NCBI RefSeq assembly: GCF_900101615.1 | Contig: NZ_FMZX01000002.1 | Span: 434,001 to 498,000 of the forward strand | Length of the DNA: 64,000 bases | Source of the DNA: Belnapia rosea | GTDB lineage: Bacteria > Pseudomonadota > Alphaproteobacteria > Acetobacterales > Acetobacteraceae | Direction: 5' to 3' | In this document: piece after piece, positions 1 to 8,297 of the stretch | Layout: the number at the start of each line of letters is the position of its first letter | Position numbering within the stretch: position 1 is the first letter of the stretch | Position numbers and translations under genes: made by a program | Notes under the pieces: model-generated | The model's input: the letters and a program-made list of their open reading frames with translations, nothing else | What the model was told of the DNA's origin: nothing | Databases searched by the model: none

Positions 1-478
1 CCGGCCCGATGCGGGTGACGGAGACGTAATCCTGGATGGCGCGGTAGTTGAAGCCGCCGGCGACCGCGACGGCGGTGAGCGCGGTCATCCCCGGCTGGTA
101 CGGGAACTGCCCGCCACGCTCCACCATGCCGAGCACGAAGACCGGCCGGTAGGTCAGCACCTGCACGGCGGCCGATGGGTCGCGGAACAGGTTCTTCTCG
201 CGCATCTCCCTCTCCACCGCGCGCTCGACCTCGGCCGTGGTGAGGCCCGAGGCGCGCACGGTGCCGATCAGCGGCAGCGCGATCGTCCCGGTGTCGCCCA
301 CCCGGAAATCGCCGGTCAGCCGCGGGTCGTTGAAGACGGTGACGCGCAGCTGGTCCTCCGGCCCGATGCGGTAGGAGGACATGGAGGTCTCTGGCAGAGG
401 CGGCAGGTTGGCGCCGGGTGAGGAGCAGGCGGCGAGGGCGCCGAGCGCCAGCAGGCAGAACAGGCGGCGAAATGGCAT
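1..478 (-). CDS. Polysaccharide export outer-membrane lipoprotein (Wza/GumB type), partial
   Basis: This protein forms or gates the outer-membrane exit channel for a capsule or exopolysaccharide. About 159 residues are visible and the C-terminal part lies beyond the window's left edge. The start ATG (478-476) gives a short signal peptide ending in a lipobox-like LAAC, so the mature protein should be lipid-anchored. After it comes the poly-export (PES) domain opening YRIGPEDQLRVTVF, then a SLBB-like segment containing VLGMVERGGQFPYQPGM and TALTAVAVAGGF. It is divergent from the Wzc-type kinase at 740, its usual partner, with 261 bp between them. Assignment to the family is clear; the exact polysaccharide is not known. 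Confidence 0.88.
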   Translation of the reverse strand, partial: MPFRRLFCLLALGALAACSSPGANLPPLPETSMSSYRIGPEDQLRVTVFNDPRLTGDFRVGDTGTIALPLIGTVRASGLTTAEVERAVEREMREKNLFRDPSAAVQVLTYRPVFVLGMVERGGQFPYQPGMTALTAVAVAGGFNYRAIQDYVSVTRIGP

Positions 479-739
479 CGTCTGGCTTTCCTTTCGTGGA
501 CCGGGTCAGGGACGCATGCGATCATGGCCGGCATGCGGCAACGATCCGCGATCGTCGTCCCTGTCTCTGCCAGACCGCGCGCCCGCGGCACATTCGCGTT
601 TCCTTGCGTTAATGGTTCATCACGCTGATGTTTGCGCTACGTAGCGTTGTTCGCTCGCCCGTTGATTGACCCGGTTTGGTGCCACCGCGTATTGCCCAAG
701 CCTCCGCAGCCATTGCCGCGAAGGGAAGACGACCCCCTC
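479..739. promoter_or_regulatory. Divergent promoter region of the export lipoprotein and the kinase
   Basis: This non-coding stretch separates two divergent polysaccharide genes and must hold both promoters. It contains an inverted repeat ACGATC-CGC-GATCGT at 541-555 and a 12-bp perfect palindrome CGCTACGTAGCG at 635-646, both possible operators. The part from about 590 to 680 is more T-rich than the surroundings. I could not assign -35/-10 elements with confidence. Confidence 0.4.
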
Positions 740-3010
740 ATGCTCGACAGACCGGTTGAATCGCGGCCACCCTCCAACGAGCGGAAGCCGCAGCTCCGCA
801 CGCCGGCGCCCGTCGCCACGCCGATCGAGCCGGAGGGCCTCACCGTCACGGCGCTGCTCGCAGCGCTGCGGCGCCGCCGGCTCGTCCTTGTGCTCTGCGC
901 CCTGCTGTTTCCCATCGCCGCCTTCATCGCGGCGAAGCAGCTGACGCCACGCTACACCGCCACCGCGACGGTGATGTTCGAGCCGACCGACTACTCGGCC
1001 CGCGAGCTGCAGAGCATCCTGCGCGACGAGACGACGACGGATGCCGTGCTCGCCAGCCAGGTGGACGTGATCCGCAGCCTCTCCATCGCCCGCCGCATCG
1101 TGCGTCAGTACGACCTGACGGACCGCGAGGAATTCTCCTGGTGGGTGCGCGAGGCGAAGCGGCCGGAGCAATGGCTCTACCGCTGGCAGGACGGCATCGC
1201 GCGCCGCGTCGCGACGCTGTCGACCGACCTCGCCGACCTGATCGCGCCGGAAGCCCCGGTGCCGCGGCCGGGCCGGGAGCGCGCCGAGATCTCCGCCGCC
1301 GAGGCGCTGCGCGACAAGATCCTCGTCAGCGTCGTGCGCAACTCGCGTGTACTGACCGTGCAGGTCACAACCGAGGACGCGCAGCTCTCGACCGACATCG
1401 CCAACATGGCGGCCGACCTCTACATCTCGGACCAGCTGGAGGCGAAGTTCAACGCGGTGCGCCGCGCGAATGAGTGGCTCGACGGCCGCGTCGCCCAGCT
1501 CCGGCAGGAGCTGCAGACGACCGAGAGCCGGATCGCCGACCTGCGCAGCCGCTCGGGCCTGACCCGTGGCGTGAGCGCCGGCCTCGGCACCGAGCAGGTC
1601 AGCAAGCTCAACTCCGACCTGATCGAGTCCCGCAACCTGCTCGCCACGGCGGAGGCACGGCTCGCCGCGGCCCGGCGCGGCGGCGGCGGCGCCGACCTCA
1701 CCGCCCTCGGCGCCTCCAACCTGACCGGCGCCCGCGCCGCCCGCGACGATGCGCGCCGCGAGGTGGAGCGGCTGCAGGCGACCCTCGGCTCCAACCACCC
1801 GGATGTGCGCGCCGCCCGCTCCCGCCTGGCCGAGGCCGAGCGCAGCGTCAGCGGCGAGACCGGCCGCGTGGTCCAGGCCCTCGATGCCGAGGCCCGGGCC
1901 GCCCGCGCCCGCGTCTCCAGCCTCGAGGAGGCGCTCAAGACGCAGGAAAGCCTGCTGAACCAGAGCTCCGGCGCCGAGATCCAGGTCGGCGCCCTCGAGC
2001 GCGACGCGGATGCCGCCCGCAGCCTGCTGCGCGCCGTGCTCGAGCGCTCGCAGCAGACCGTATCCCAGACCGCGATCGAGAAGCCGGATGCGCGGGTCCT
2101 CTCGCCCGCCACCATCCCCGGCCGGCCGAGCTTCCCGAAGATCCCGCTCTTCGTCGCGGCCGCCACCATCCTCGGCGTGCTCTTCGGCCTGCTGGTGATC
2201 TGGTTCCTCGAACAGGCGGACAGCACCATCCGCTCCGGCGAGGAGGTGCGCGCGGCGCTCGGCCTCCCCTGCCTGGCCCTGGTGCCGATGCTGAAGCGCG
2301 GCCTGCTCGGCCGCCACAAGGTGGAGGACTACGTCGTCCGCAAGCCGCTCAGCCCCTTCTCGGAGAGCATGCGCACCCTGCGCGCCGCCCTCTGGCTGGG
2401 CTCCGAGCCGCCGCGGGTGGTGGTCATCACCGCCGCCCGCCCCGGCGAGGGCAAGACCACCACCTCGGTGGCCCTGGCCCGCTCGGCGGCCATGAACGGC
2501 GAGCGCGTGCTGCTGATCGACTGCGACGTGCGCCAGCCGGCGCTCGGCCGGGTCTTCCGCTGCGAGGGCGCGCCGGGTGTCACCGACCTCCTGCTCGGCC
2601 AGGCCCTGCTGGAGCGGATCATCCGCCGCGACCACCTCTCCTCGCTCGACTACATCCCGGCCGGCGCGGCCGAGATCCACTCCCTCGGCCTGTTCATGTC
2701 GGAGGCGATGGCGGGGCTGCTCGACCGGGTGCGGCGGGACTACGACCTCATCATCCTCGACGCGCCGCCGGCGCTGGCGATGGCGGATGCCCGGGTCGTC
2801 GCCCGCCTCGCCGATGCCACGTTGCTCTGCGTCAGGTGGCGCGATACACCGCGCTCGGTCGTGCGCAACTCCCTCGGCCTGCTCGAGGAAGCGCATGCCC
2901 GGGTCATCGGCGCCGCACTGACGCAGGTGGATGCCAAGGTGCATGGCCGCTCCGGCTATGCGGATGCCGAGGTCTACCACCCCCGTTACGGCGGATATTT
3001 CCGGGAGTAG
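740..3010 (+). CDS. Wzc-type polysaccharide co-polymerase / BY-kinase
   Basis: This is an inner-membrane tyrosine autokinase that controls polysaccharide chain length and export (756 aa). The N-terminal Wzz domain has a first membrane helix at about residues 48-66. A long periplasmic, largely alpha-helical region follows (including the GNVR-like part), then a second helix at about 468-492. The cytoplasmic kinase domain has Walker A ARPGEGKTTTS (about 565-575), Walker A' LLIDCDVRQP (about 591-600) and Walker B LIILDAPP (about 669-676). The C-terminus carries several tyrosines (GYADAEVYHPRYGGYFRE), as expected for the autophosphorylation cluster. The ATG at 740 is preferred over an upstream in-frame start because AAGGGAAG lies just upstream. 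galE follows 7 bp later, so they are probably co-transcribed. Confidence 0.93.
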   Translation: MLDRPVESRPPSNERKPQLRTPAPVATPIEPEGLTVTALLAALRRRRLVLVLCALLFPIAAFIAAKQLTPRYTATATVMFEPTDYSARELQSILRDETTTDAVLASQVDVIRSLSIARRIVRQYDLTDREEFSWWVREAKRPEQWLYRWQDGIARRVATLSTDLADLIAPEAPVPRPGRERAEISAAEALRDKILVSVVRNSRVLTVQVTTEDAQLSTDIANMAADLYISDQLEAKFNAVRRANEWLDGRVAQLRQELQTTESRIADLRSRSGLTRGVSAGLGTEQVSKLNSDLIESRNLLATAEARLAAARRGGGGADLTALGASNLTGARAARDDARREVERLQATLGSNHPDVRAARSRLAEAERSVSGETGRVVQALDAEARAARARVSSLEEALKTQESLLNQSSGAEIQVGALERDADAARSLLRAVLERSQQTVSQTAIEKPDARVLSPATIPGRPSFPKIPLFVAAATILGVLFGLLVIWFLEQADSTIRSGEEVRAALGLPCLALVPMLKRGLLGRHKVEDYVVRKPLSPFSESMRTLRAALWLGSEPPRVVVITAARPGEGKTTTSVALARSAAMNGERVLLIDCDVRQPALGRVFRCEGAPGVTDLLLGQALLERIIRRDHLSSLDYIPAGAAEIHSLGLFMSEAMAGLLDRVRRDYDLIILDAPPALAMADARVVARLADATLLCVRWRDTPRSVVRNSLGLLEEAHARVIGAALTQVDAKVHGRSGYADAEVYHPRYGGYFRE

Positions 3011-3017
3011 CCCCTGC

Positions 3018-4013
3018 ATGGGTGGTCGGTATCTGGTCACGGGTGGCGCCGGCTATGTCGGCAGCCACATCGTGAAGGCCCTGGTGGACCGTGGTGACGA
3101 GGTCGTCGTGCTCGACGACCTCCGCCAGGGCCACCGTGCCGCGGTCCCCGCCACGGCGGAGCTGGTCGTGGCCGACATCGCCGACCGGCGCCGGGTGGCA
3201 GAGGTCTTCGCCGCCTGGAAATTCGACGCGGTCCTCCACTTCGCCGCCCTCTCCCTGGTCGGCGAGTCGATGCGGGACCCGCTGCGCTACTGCATCGACA
3301 ACCTCTCCAACAGCCTGATCGTGGCGGATGCGGCGGTGAAGGCCGGCTGCCTGCGCTTCGTCCTCTCCTCCACCGCGGCCCTCTTCGGCTTCCCCAAGCG
3401 GATTCCGATCGACGAGCAGGCCGAGGTCGCCCCCGTCTCCGCCTATGGCGAGAGCAAGCTGATGGTCGAGCGCGGCCTCGACTGGGCCGACAAGGTCCAT
3501 GGCCTCCGCTCGGCCTCGCTCCGCTACTTCAATGCCGCCGGCGCCGACCCCTCCGGGCGGATCGGCGAGGATCATGAGCCGGAGAGCCACCTCATCCCGC
3601 TCGCCATCGGCGCCGCCATGGGCACCCGCCCGCCGCTGACGGTCTTCGGCACCGACTACCCGACGCCCGACGGCACCTGCATCCGCGACTATGTCCATGT
3701 CATGGACCTGGCCGATGCCCATCTCCGCGTGCTCACGCGGCTGGACCAGGGAAGCTGCCGCTTCAATGTGGGCAACGGCACCGGCTACTCGGTGAAGCAG
3801 GTGATGGACTCGGTCGAGCGCATCAGCGGCAAGCCGGTGCCCCACAGCTTCGGCCCGCGCCGTGCGGGCGACCCGGCGGTGCTCGTCGCCTCCTCCGCCC
3901 GGCTGCGTGAGGAAACCGGCTGGAACCCGCAATTCGGCGCGCTGGACGACATCGTCCGCACCGCCTGGGCCTGGCACTCCGCCCATCCCAAGGGCTTCGA
4001 CGACCGCGGCTAG
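3018..4013 (+). CDS. galE: UDP-glucose 4-epimerase
   Basis: GalE interconverts UDP-glucose and UDP-galactose (or related UDP-sugars), supplying precursors for the polysaccharide locus. The 331-aa protein is an extended SDR. It shows the NAD-binding motif TGGAGYVGSH near the N-terminus, the SSTA segment (about 117-120) and the catalytic YGESK (Y143, K147). The conserved LRYFNAAGADP and CIRDYVHVMDLA are also present. The start ATG at 3018 places the Rossmann strand at once, as in typical GalE. It lies 7 bp after the kinase gene, so it is probably in the same operon. Substrate range (UDP-Glc versus UDP-GlcNAc) cannot be decided from sequence. Confidence 0.92.
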   Translation: MGGRYLVTGGAGYVGSHIVKALVDRGDEVVVLDDLRQGHRAAVPATAELVVADIADRRRVAEVFAAWKFDAVLHFAALSLVGESMRDPLRYCIDNLSNSLIVADAAVKAGCLRFVLSSTAALFGFPKRIPIDEQAEVAPVSAYGESKLMVERGLDWADKVHGLRSASLRYFNAAGADPSGRIGEDHEPESHLIPLAIGAAMGTRPPLTVFGTDYPTPDGTCIRDYVHVMDLADAHLRVLTRLDQGSCRFNVGNGTGYSVKQVMDSVERISGKPVPHSFGPRRAGDPAVLVASSARLREETGWNPQFGALDDIVRTAWAWHSAHPKGFDDRG

Positions 4014-4527
4014 GGTGTCTCCGTGGGGCTCGGCCCACGGAACCTGCTCTCGCCTGCCCTCCGTCCATCCCGCTGCGCCGGGCGGTTCCGCTGGACTTCG
4101 GGCTGACCGGAACGCTATAGGAACGGCAGCCATCGCCCGAGCTGCGCCCGGTCCTGGCCATCTCCGGCCTCAACCCCTCAAGACTTCAAATCCGCCCCGC
4201 AAGATCGTTCCGCATCAACGGGTTGGGCCTGTTCGGCCAGCCCGGAATTGAGCCGGATTGAAGAGCGCCCGGAGGCCGGTAGGCGCCCTGCGGCATCCGG
4301 TGTCACCAGCCAGGCCCGGTCCAGGGCGGCCGGGCACCTGGCCTCTGGGGCCATGGTCGCGGCATCGGCGTCCAGGATGCGGCCGGGATCACCCCAGGCG
4401 CCAGCATGCCCGGGGAGGTGGAACCATGGCCTGGACCCGCAGGTCCAGGGGCGACTGCTTGATCCAGGTCACGCCATGATCCGAGGGGGCAGGGAAGGGC
4501 GCCTCGGCCGCCCACTCCCCGCCCGGC
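4014..4527. other. Gene-free stretch after galE
   Basis: About 514 bp lie between the convergent galE and acyltransferase genes. Short open frames on both strands are low-complexity Pro/Arg/Gly translations without a recognisable family or a good ribosome binding site. The only clear element is the hairpin directly after galE at 4020-4041. Confidence 0.5.
4020..4041 (+). terminator. Hairpin after galE
   Basis: A perfect 8-bp stem (TCCGTGGG / CCCACGGA) with a six-base loop begins seven bases after the galE stop codon. There is no T-tract, as often in high-GC genomes, so it may end transcription or protect the mRNA 3' end. Confidence 0.5.
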
Positions 4528-5559
4528 TCAATCCGTCAGCCGGTCCACCGCCGGCACCCGCCGCAGCACCAGCACCTTCAGCAGCACCGGCAGCGCCACG
4601 CCCGCCACCATGGCGGCCACCACATGCAACGGGAACCAGGCCTCGGTCCAGCCGATGCCGGCCTTCATCAGCACCGCCTTGGTCCCGCCGATCGCCAGCG
4701 TGTTGAACAGGTAGATCGCCATCGAGAAGCTGCCGAGCACCAGCGGCCAGTGCCAGCGCGCGATGGGCGCCACCCGCATCGCCCCATGCAGGGCCGGGAT
4801 GCAGAGCAGCCCGCACAGCACCATCGACCAGCGCGGCCCGATCCAGCCGAGCGCGGCGAGCGCGAGCCCGGCGGCGAAGGCCACCCACCAGCCAGGCTGC
4901 CAGCGCTCGAAGGCCGGCAGCAGCCCATCCTCCCTCTCCGCCACCCAGAGGCCGGCCGCGAAGAACAGGAAATGCGAGGCGAAGCGATCGAGATAGGCGA
5001 CCGGCGGCACATCGAGGAATTGCAGCGCGACGCCGAGCGCCACCAGCCCGGTTGCCCCGACGCCGACCCGCCGCAGCCCCATCGCCACCAGCGTGCAGAG
5101 GAACAGCACCAGCAGGTACCAGACCGAGGTGGCCGGGCTGTGCCGCGTCGTCCAGAACAGGTCACGCAACCCGCCGGCAAGCCCTTCCGGCGGGTTGTCG
5201 ACATGCACCAGCTGCAACGCGATCAGCTTGGCGGCCAGGATCAGCAGCCCGATGCCGAAGAAGGGCACCAGCAGACGCTCCGCCCGGCCCCGCACCACGC
5301 GCCCCGGCGGCTTCGCCAGCAGGCCCGACAGCACCACCACCGTGCCGCTCAGATAGAGGAAGAAGGGCATGTGGAAGCGATAGAGGAGGTAGCGGATCGG
5401 CTCGTACCACTCGACGCCGGGCGGCACCTGCTGCGCCACGACATGGCCGAAGACCACGAGGAGGATAGCGATCCCCCGCGCCCGGTCGAGATCCAGCCGG
5501 CGCGCCGGGCGCACCGTCGCCCCGGCGGTCCCCACCGTCTGATCGGGCATCGCCGTCAA
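4528..5559 (-). CDS. Acyltransferase 3 family membrane protein
   Basis: This is a multi-spanning membrane acyltransferase of the Acyl_transf_3 (OafA/ExoZ/NodX) family that would O-acylate a sugar of the surface polysaccharide. The protein is up to 343 aa with about ten hydrophobic helices. The N-terminus has the family hallmark: LDLDRARGIAILLVVFGHV with its Arg-Gly and helical His, then YRFHMPFFLYLSGT. The 5559 start is TTG and overlaps the preceding ligase stop by a few bases; the ATG at 5550 is an equally good or better start. It is translationally coupled to the O-antigen ligase upstream. Confidence 0.85.
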   Translation of the reverse strand: MTAMPDQTVGTAGATVRPARRLDLDRARGIAILLVVFGHVVAQQVPPGVEWYEPIRYLLYRFHMPFFLYLSGTVVVLSGLLAKPPGRVVRGRAERLLVPFFGIGLLILAAKLIALQLVHVDNPPEGLAGGLRDLFWTTRHSPATSVWYLLVLFLCTLVAMGLRRVGVGATGLVALGVALQFLDVPPVAYLDRFASHFLFFAAGLWVAEREDGLLPAFERWQPGWWVAFAAGLALAALGWIGPRWSMVLCGLLCIPALHGAMRVAPIARWHWPLVLGSFSMAIYLFNTLAIGGTKAVLMKAGIGWTEAWFPLHVVAAMVAGVALPVLLKVLVLRRVPAVDRLTD

Positions 5560-6986
5560 CCCGCCCGCGACTGCCGCCAGGCATAGCCACTGGCCGTTCC
5601 GGGTACGGCCACCCTCTCGCCGCCATGCGAGGAGCGCCGCCCATGCGTCCGCCGGTGCCCGGCCTCCTTGGCCTCGGCCCGGCCGCGCGCCAGGATGGCG
5701 CCGAGGGTGATGAACTGCATGACCGAGGTGGTGGCGATCAGCGTGTTGTCGAAGCCGCTATGCAGCAGCACCGCCACCAGCGCCGAACGCAGCACCAGCC
5801 GCTCGATCGAGCCCAGGTTGCGCGAGCCCCACCAGAGCCAGGCGACCAGCGAGATGAAGATGGCGGCGCAGCCGATGATCCCGCCATCCACCGAGAGGCG
5901 GAGGTACTCGTTATGCGCCGCGGTGCTGCCGAGCAGCTTGATCAGCGGGTCGTCCGGGTTCACCAGCAGCTTGCCCGCGCCGAGCCCGTAGCCGAAGAGC
6001 GGCCGGTCGCGGATGGCATCGAGGAAGTAGGGCCACATCAGGTCGCGGCCGGAGGTGTCGGTGCCCTGGCTGATGAAGCGCTGCATGGCAAAGGCGATCA
6101 CCGGGCTCAGCAGCAGCAGCCCCGGCACGGCGCCGCCCATCACCAGGTCGACCTTCCGCCGCAGCGGGAAAATCTGCTTGTTCGACAGCAGGAAGACCAG
6201 CAGCAGGAAGAGCAGCACCGCGCCGAGCGGCGCCCGCGCCTGCGTTGCCAGCAGCACGGCGATGTCCAGCCCGCCGACGACCAGCCATATCAGCTTGAAG
6301 CCGCGCATATACTCGATCACCGCGGCGAAGATGGCGGTGACGCAGAAGCCGGCCAGGAAGGGCGCGCTGTGCAGCCCCTGGAAGCGGCCGAGCTGGTCGA
6401 GCGCCGGATAGACGCCGGCGAGCTGGGTGAACAGGACACCGAAGGCGCTGATGATCGGCACGAAGGCCGCGCCGCGGATCAGCGTCGTCCAGATCCGCTT
6501 CGGCGCCAGCGCGAAGGCCAGCACGAAGGGCGCGGTGGAGCCGATGAAGCTGCGGATCATCTCGCCGGTGCTCACGATCCGTCCGACCGGCAGCACGACG
6601 ATGCTGATGGTGGCGATGACGGTATAGGCGAGGAAGGGCCAGTTGATGGCATTGCTCGGCCCGTAGCGCAGCAGCAGCACCGCGGCGAGGGCGAAGGGCA
6701 CCACCTTCACCACCGCCGCGCCGAGCGCCGCCACGCCGCGGCCGCCGCCACCCATGGCCAGGAAGCCGGCATCGAGCTGGATGTCGATGCCGAGCCCGTA
6801 GGTCAGCACCAGCCCGACGGCGATTACCATGGGGAACTGGTAGGCCATGAGGCCGCCCAGGATCAGCACCATGGCCGGCAGCAGCAGCAGCAGCGTCCCT
6901 GGCAGGAAGAGCGCGAAGAGGAGCATCAGCCCCGCCCCGAACAACGCGATCAGGATCTGGGCGAGGGGAGAGGTGAGGCTCGGCAT
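5556..6986 (-). CDS. O-antigen ligase / polymerase family membrane protein (Wzy_C)
   Basis: This polytopic inner-membrane protein (476 aa, about ten to twelve helices) is predicted to polymerise or ligate lipid-linked oligosaccharides on the periplasmic face. The Wzy_C hallmark lies in the second half: GRDLMWPYFLDAIRDR, PLFGYGLGAG, then AHNEYLRLSVDGGIIG, whose His-Asn-Glu and Arg are typical of the large periplasmic loop. The last 40 residues are basic and probably cytoplasmic. It heads a two-gene run with the acyltransferase, overlapping it by 4 bp. Sequence does not distinguish a Wzy polymerase from a WaaL ligase; the surrounding wza/wzc-type genes favour a Wzy role. Confidence 0.85.
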   Translation of the reverse strand: MPSLTSPLAQILIALFGAGLMLLFALFLPGTLLLLLPAMVLILGGLMAYQFPMVIAVGLVLTYGLGIDIQLDAGFLAMGGGGRGVAALGAAVVKVVPFALAAVLLLRYGPSNAINWPFLAYTVIATISIVVLPVGRIVSTGEMIRSFIGSTAPFVLAFALAPKRIWTTLIRGAAFVPIISAFGVLFTQLAGVYPALDQLGRFQGLHSAPFLAGFCVTAIFAAVIEYMRGFKLIWLVVGGLDIAVLLATQARAPLGAVLLFLLLVFLLSNKQIFPLRRKVDLVMGGAVPGLLLLSPVIAFAMQRFISQGTDTSGRDLMWPYFLDAIRDRPLFGYGLGAGKLLVNPDDPLIKLLGSTAAHNEYLRLSVDGGIIGCAAIFISLVAWLWWGSRNLGSIERLVLRSALVAVLLHSGFDNTLIATTSVMQFITLGAILARGRAEAKEAGHRRTHGRRSSHGGERVAVPGTASGYAWRQSRAG

Positions 6987-7134
6987 GACAACGGTTCTGT
7001 CATGACCCCCAGGCGATCGCCAATCAGCGTTCCGTCATGCCGCCTGCCGCCCGAAAGCGTGACCGCAACGGGGGATGCATCCAGGGCACCGGTTGTGGCA
7101 GCGATGCGCCGGACGAACGGAGAGGCAAGGATCG

Positions 7135-8253
7135 ATGCAGGGTACATCCCAGGGCGTGGCCCATGGCGCACCGCGCGACGCGGCGCTGACGCGGCTGCGC
7201 TTCTTCCTGATCGGCTGGGTGATCCTCTACCACCTCGACCTGCCGCTCCGGGTCAGCGCCGGGGTGCCGGCGCTGGGGCCGGTCTTCCGCCATGGCTATC
7301 TCGGCGTGGACGGCTTCTTCCTGCTCTCCGGCTTCGCCCTCTGGCTCGGCTATGGCGCCAGGCCGCCCTGGGGGCGTGCCGGCATCGCGGATTTCCTCCG
7401 CCGCCGCTTCGCCAAGATCTGGCCGCTGCATGCGCTGGCCCTCGTCGCGCTGGCGCTGCTGGTCGGCCTCGCCGCCGCCGCCGGCGCCACGATCCGCGAC
7501 CCGGAGCGCTTCGGCCTCGACGACTTCTTTCTCCAGCTCTTCCTGCTGAATGCCTGGGAGACCACCACCCGACATGCCTGGAACTACCCCTCCTGGGCGC
7601 TCTCGGTGGAATGGGCCGGCTACCTGGCCTTTCCCCTGGTGCTCGCCGCGCTGATCCGCCTGCCGCGCCTGCTGCTGCCCGCCGTGCCGCTGCTCGGCTT
7701 CGCCGGCATCTTCCTGCTCGACATGCGGGACCCGGCGGTGGGGATGAACTACACGCTGCATCTCGGCCTGCTGCGCTTCTTCCTCGAATTCGCCACCGGG
7801 CTTGGCATCGGCCGGCTGATCACCGAGGGGCTGCTGCCGCGCGGGCTGCTCTGGGCGGCGCTGCTGGCGCTGCCCATCGGGCTCTGGCTCGAATGGGATG
7901 CGGTGACGGTGCTCGGCCTCGCCGCGTTGATCCCGCTGCTGCGCCGCCCGGTCCCGGCCACCGCCGCGCCATCCCGGCCGGACCTGCTGCTGCGGCTCGG
8001 CGAGGCCTCCTTCGGCGTCTATCTGTGCTGGGTCTTCATCGAGGCCGGGCTGGTGCTGGTGCTGCGCCGCATCGACCCAGGCCTCGCCGGCCGCGCCGGG
8101 CTGATGGTCGCCGGCTTCCTCGCCAGCCTCGTCGCCGGCTGGCTCGCCTGGCGCTTCGTCGAGGTGCCGGCCAATCGCTGGCTGCTGCGGCGCCGCGCCC
8201 GTCCGGCCGCGGTGCCGGCCGAGGGCGCGCGGGTGGCCTCCGGCAAGGCCTGA
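7135..8253 (+). CDS. Acyltransferase 3 family membrane protein
   Basis: This is a second Acyl_transf_3 protein in the locus (372 aa). The ATG at 7135 has AGAGG nine bases upstream and is preferred over an upstream in-frame start. The N-terminus has TRLRFFLIGWVILYHLDLP, and GYLGVDGFFLLSGFALWL follows, with the FFLLSGF motif of the family. About ten transmembrane helices follow, then a short basic tail. It is divergent from the ligase gene at 6986 and convergent with the glycosidase at 8298. It probably decorates the polysaccharide with acetyl or a similar group; the acceptor is unknown. Confidence 0.87.
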   Translation: MQGTSQGVAHGAPRDAALTRLRFFLIGWVILYHLDLPLRVSAGVPALGPVFRHGYLGVDGFFLLSGFALWLGYGARPPWGRAGIADFLRRRFAKIWPLHALALVALALLVGLAAAAGATIRDPERFGLDDFFLQLFLLNAWETTTRHAWNYPSWALSVEWAGYLAFPLVLAALIRLPRLLLPAVPLLGFAGIFLLDMRDPAVGMNYTLHLGLLRFFLEFATGLGIGRLITEGLLPRGLLWAALLALPIGLWLEWDAVTVLGLAALIPLLRRPVPATAAPSRPDLLLRLGEASFGVYLCWVFIEAGLVLVLRRIDPGLAGRAGLMVAGFLASLVAGWLAWRFVEVPANRWLLRRRARPAAVPAEGARVASGKA

Positions 8254-8267
8254 TCCCGAGATTGGCC

Positions 8268-8292
8268 GGCGCCCCCCTGCGCGGGGGGCGCC
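8268..8292. terminator. Bidirectional terminator hairpin
   Basis: A perfect 10-bp GC stem (GGCGCCCCCC / GGGGGGCGCC) with a five-base loop lies between two convergent genes. An outer inverted repeat CTGATCCC (8250-8257) and GGGATCAG (8294-8301) overlaps both stop codons, so the whole intergenic region can fold into one long hairpin. Confidence 0.8.
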
Positions 8293-8297
8293 AGGGA

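Noticed and set aside
620-3040. An 806-codon minus-strand frame antisense to the Wzc-type kinase.
   Set aside because: The kinase has every family motif in the opposite strand; the antisense product has low-complexity composition.
4248-4706. Plus-strand frame of 152 codons in the gap after galE, and a 70-codon minus-strand one (4303-4515).
   Set aside because: Both are Pro/Arg/Gly-rich without a ribosome binding site, and the first overlaps the real acyltransferase gene.
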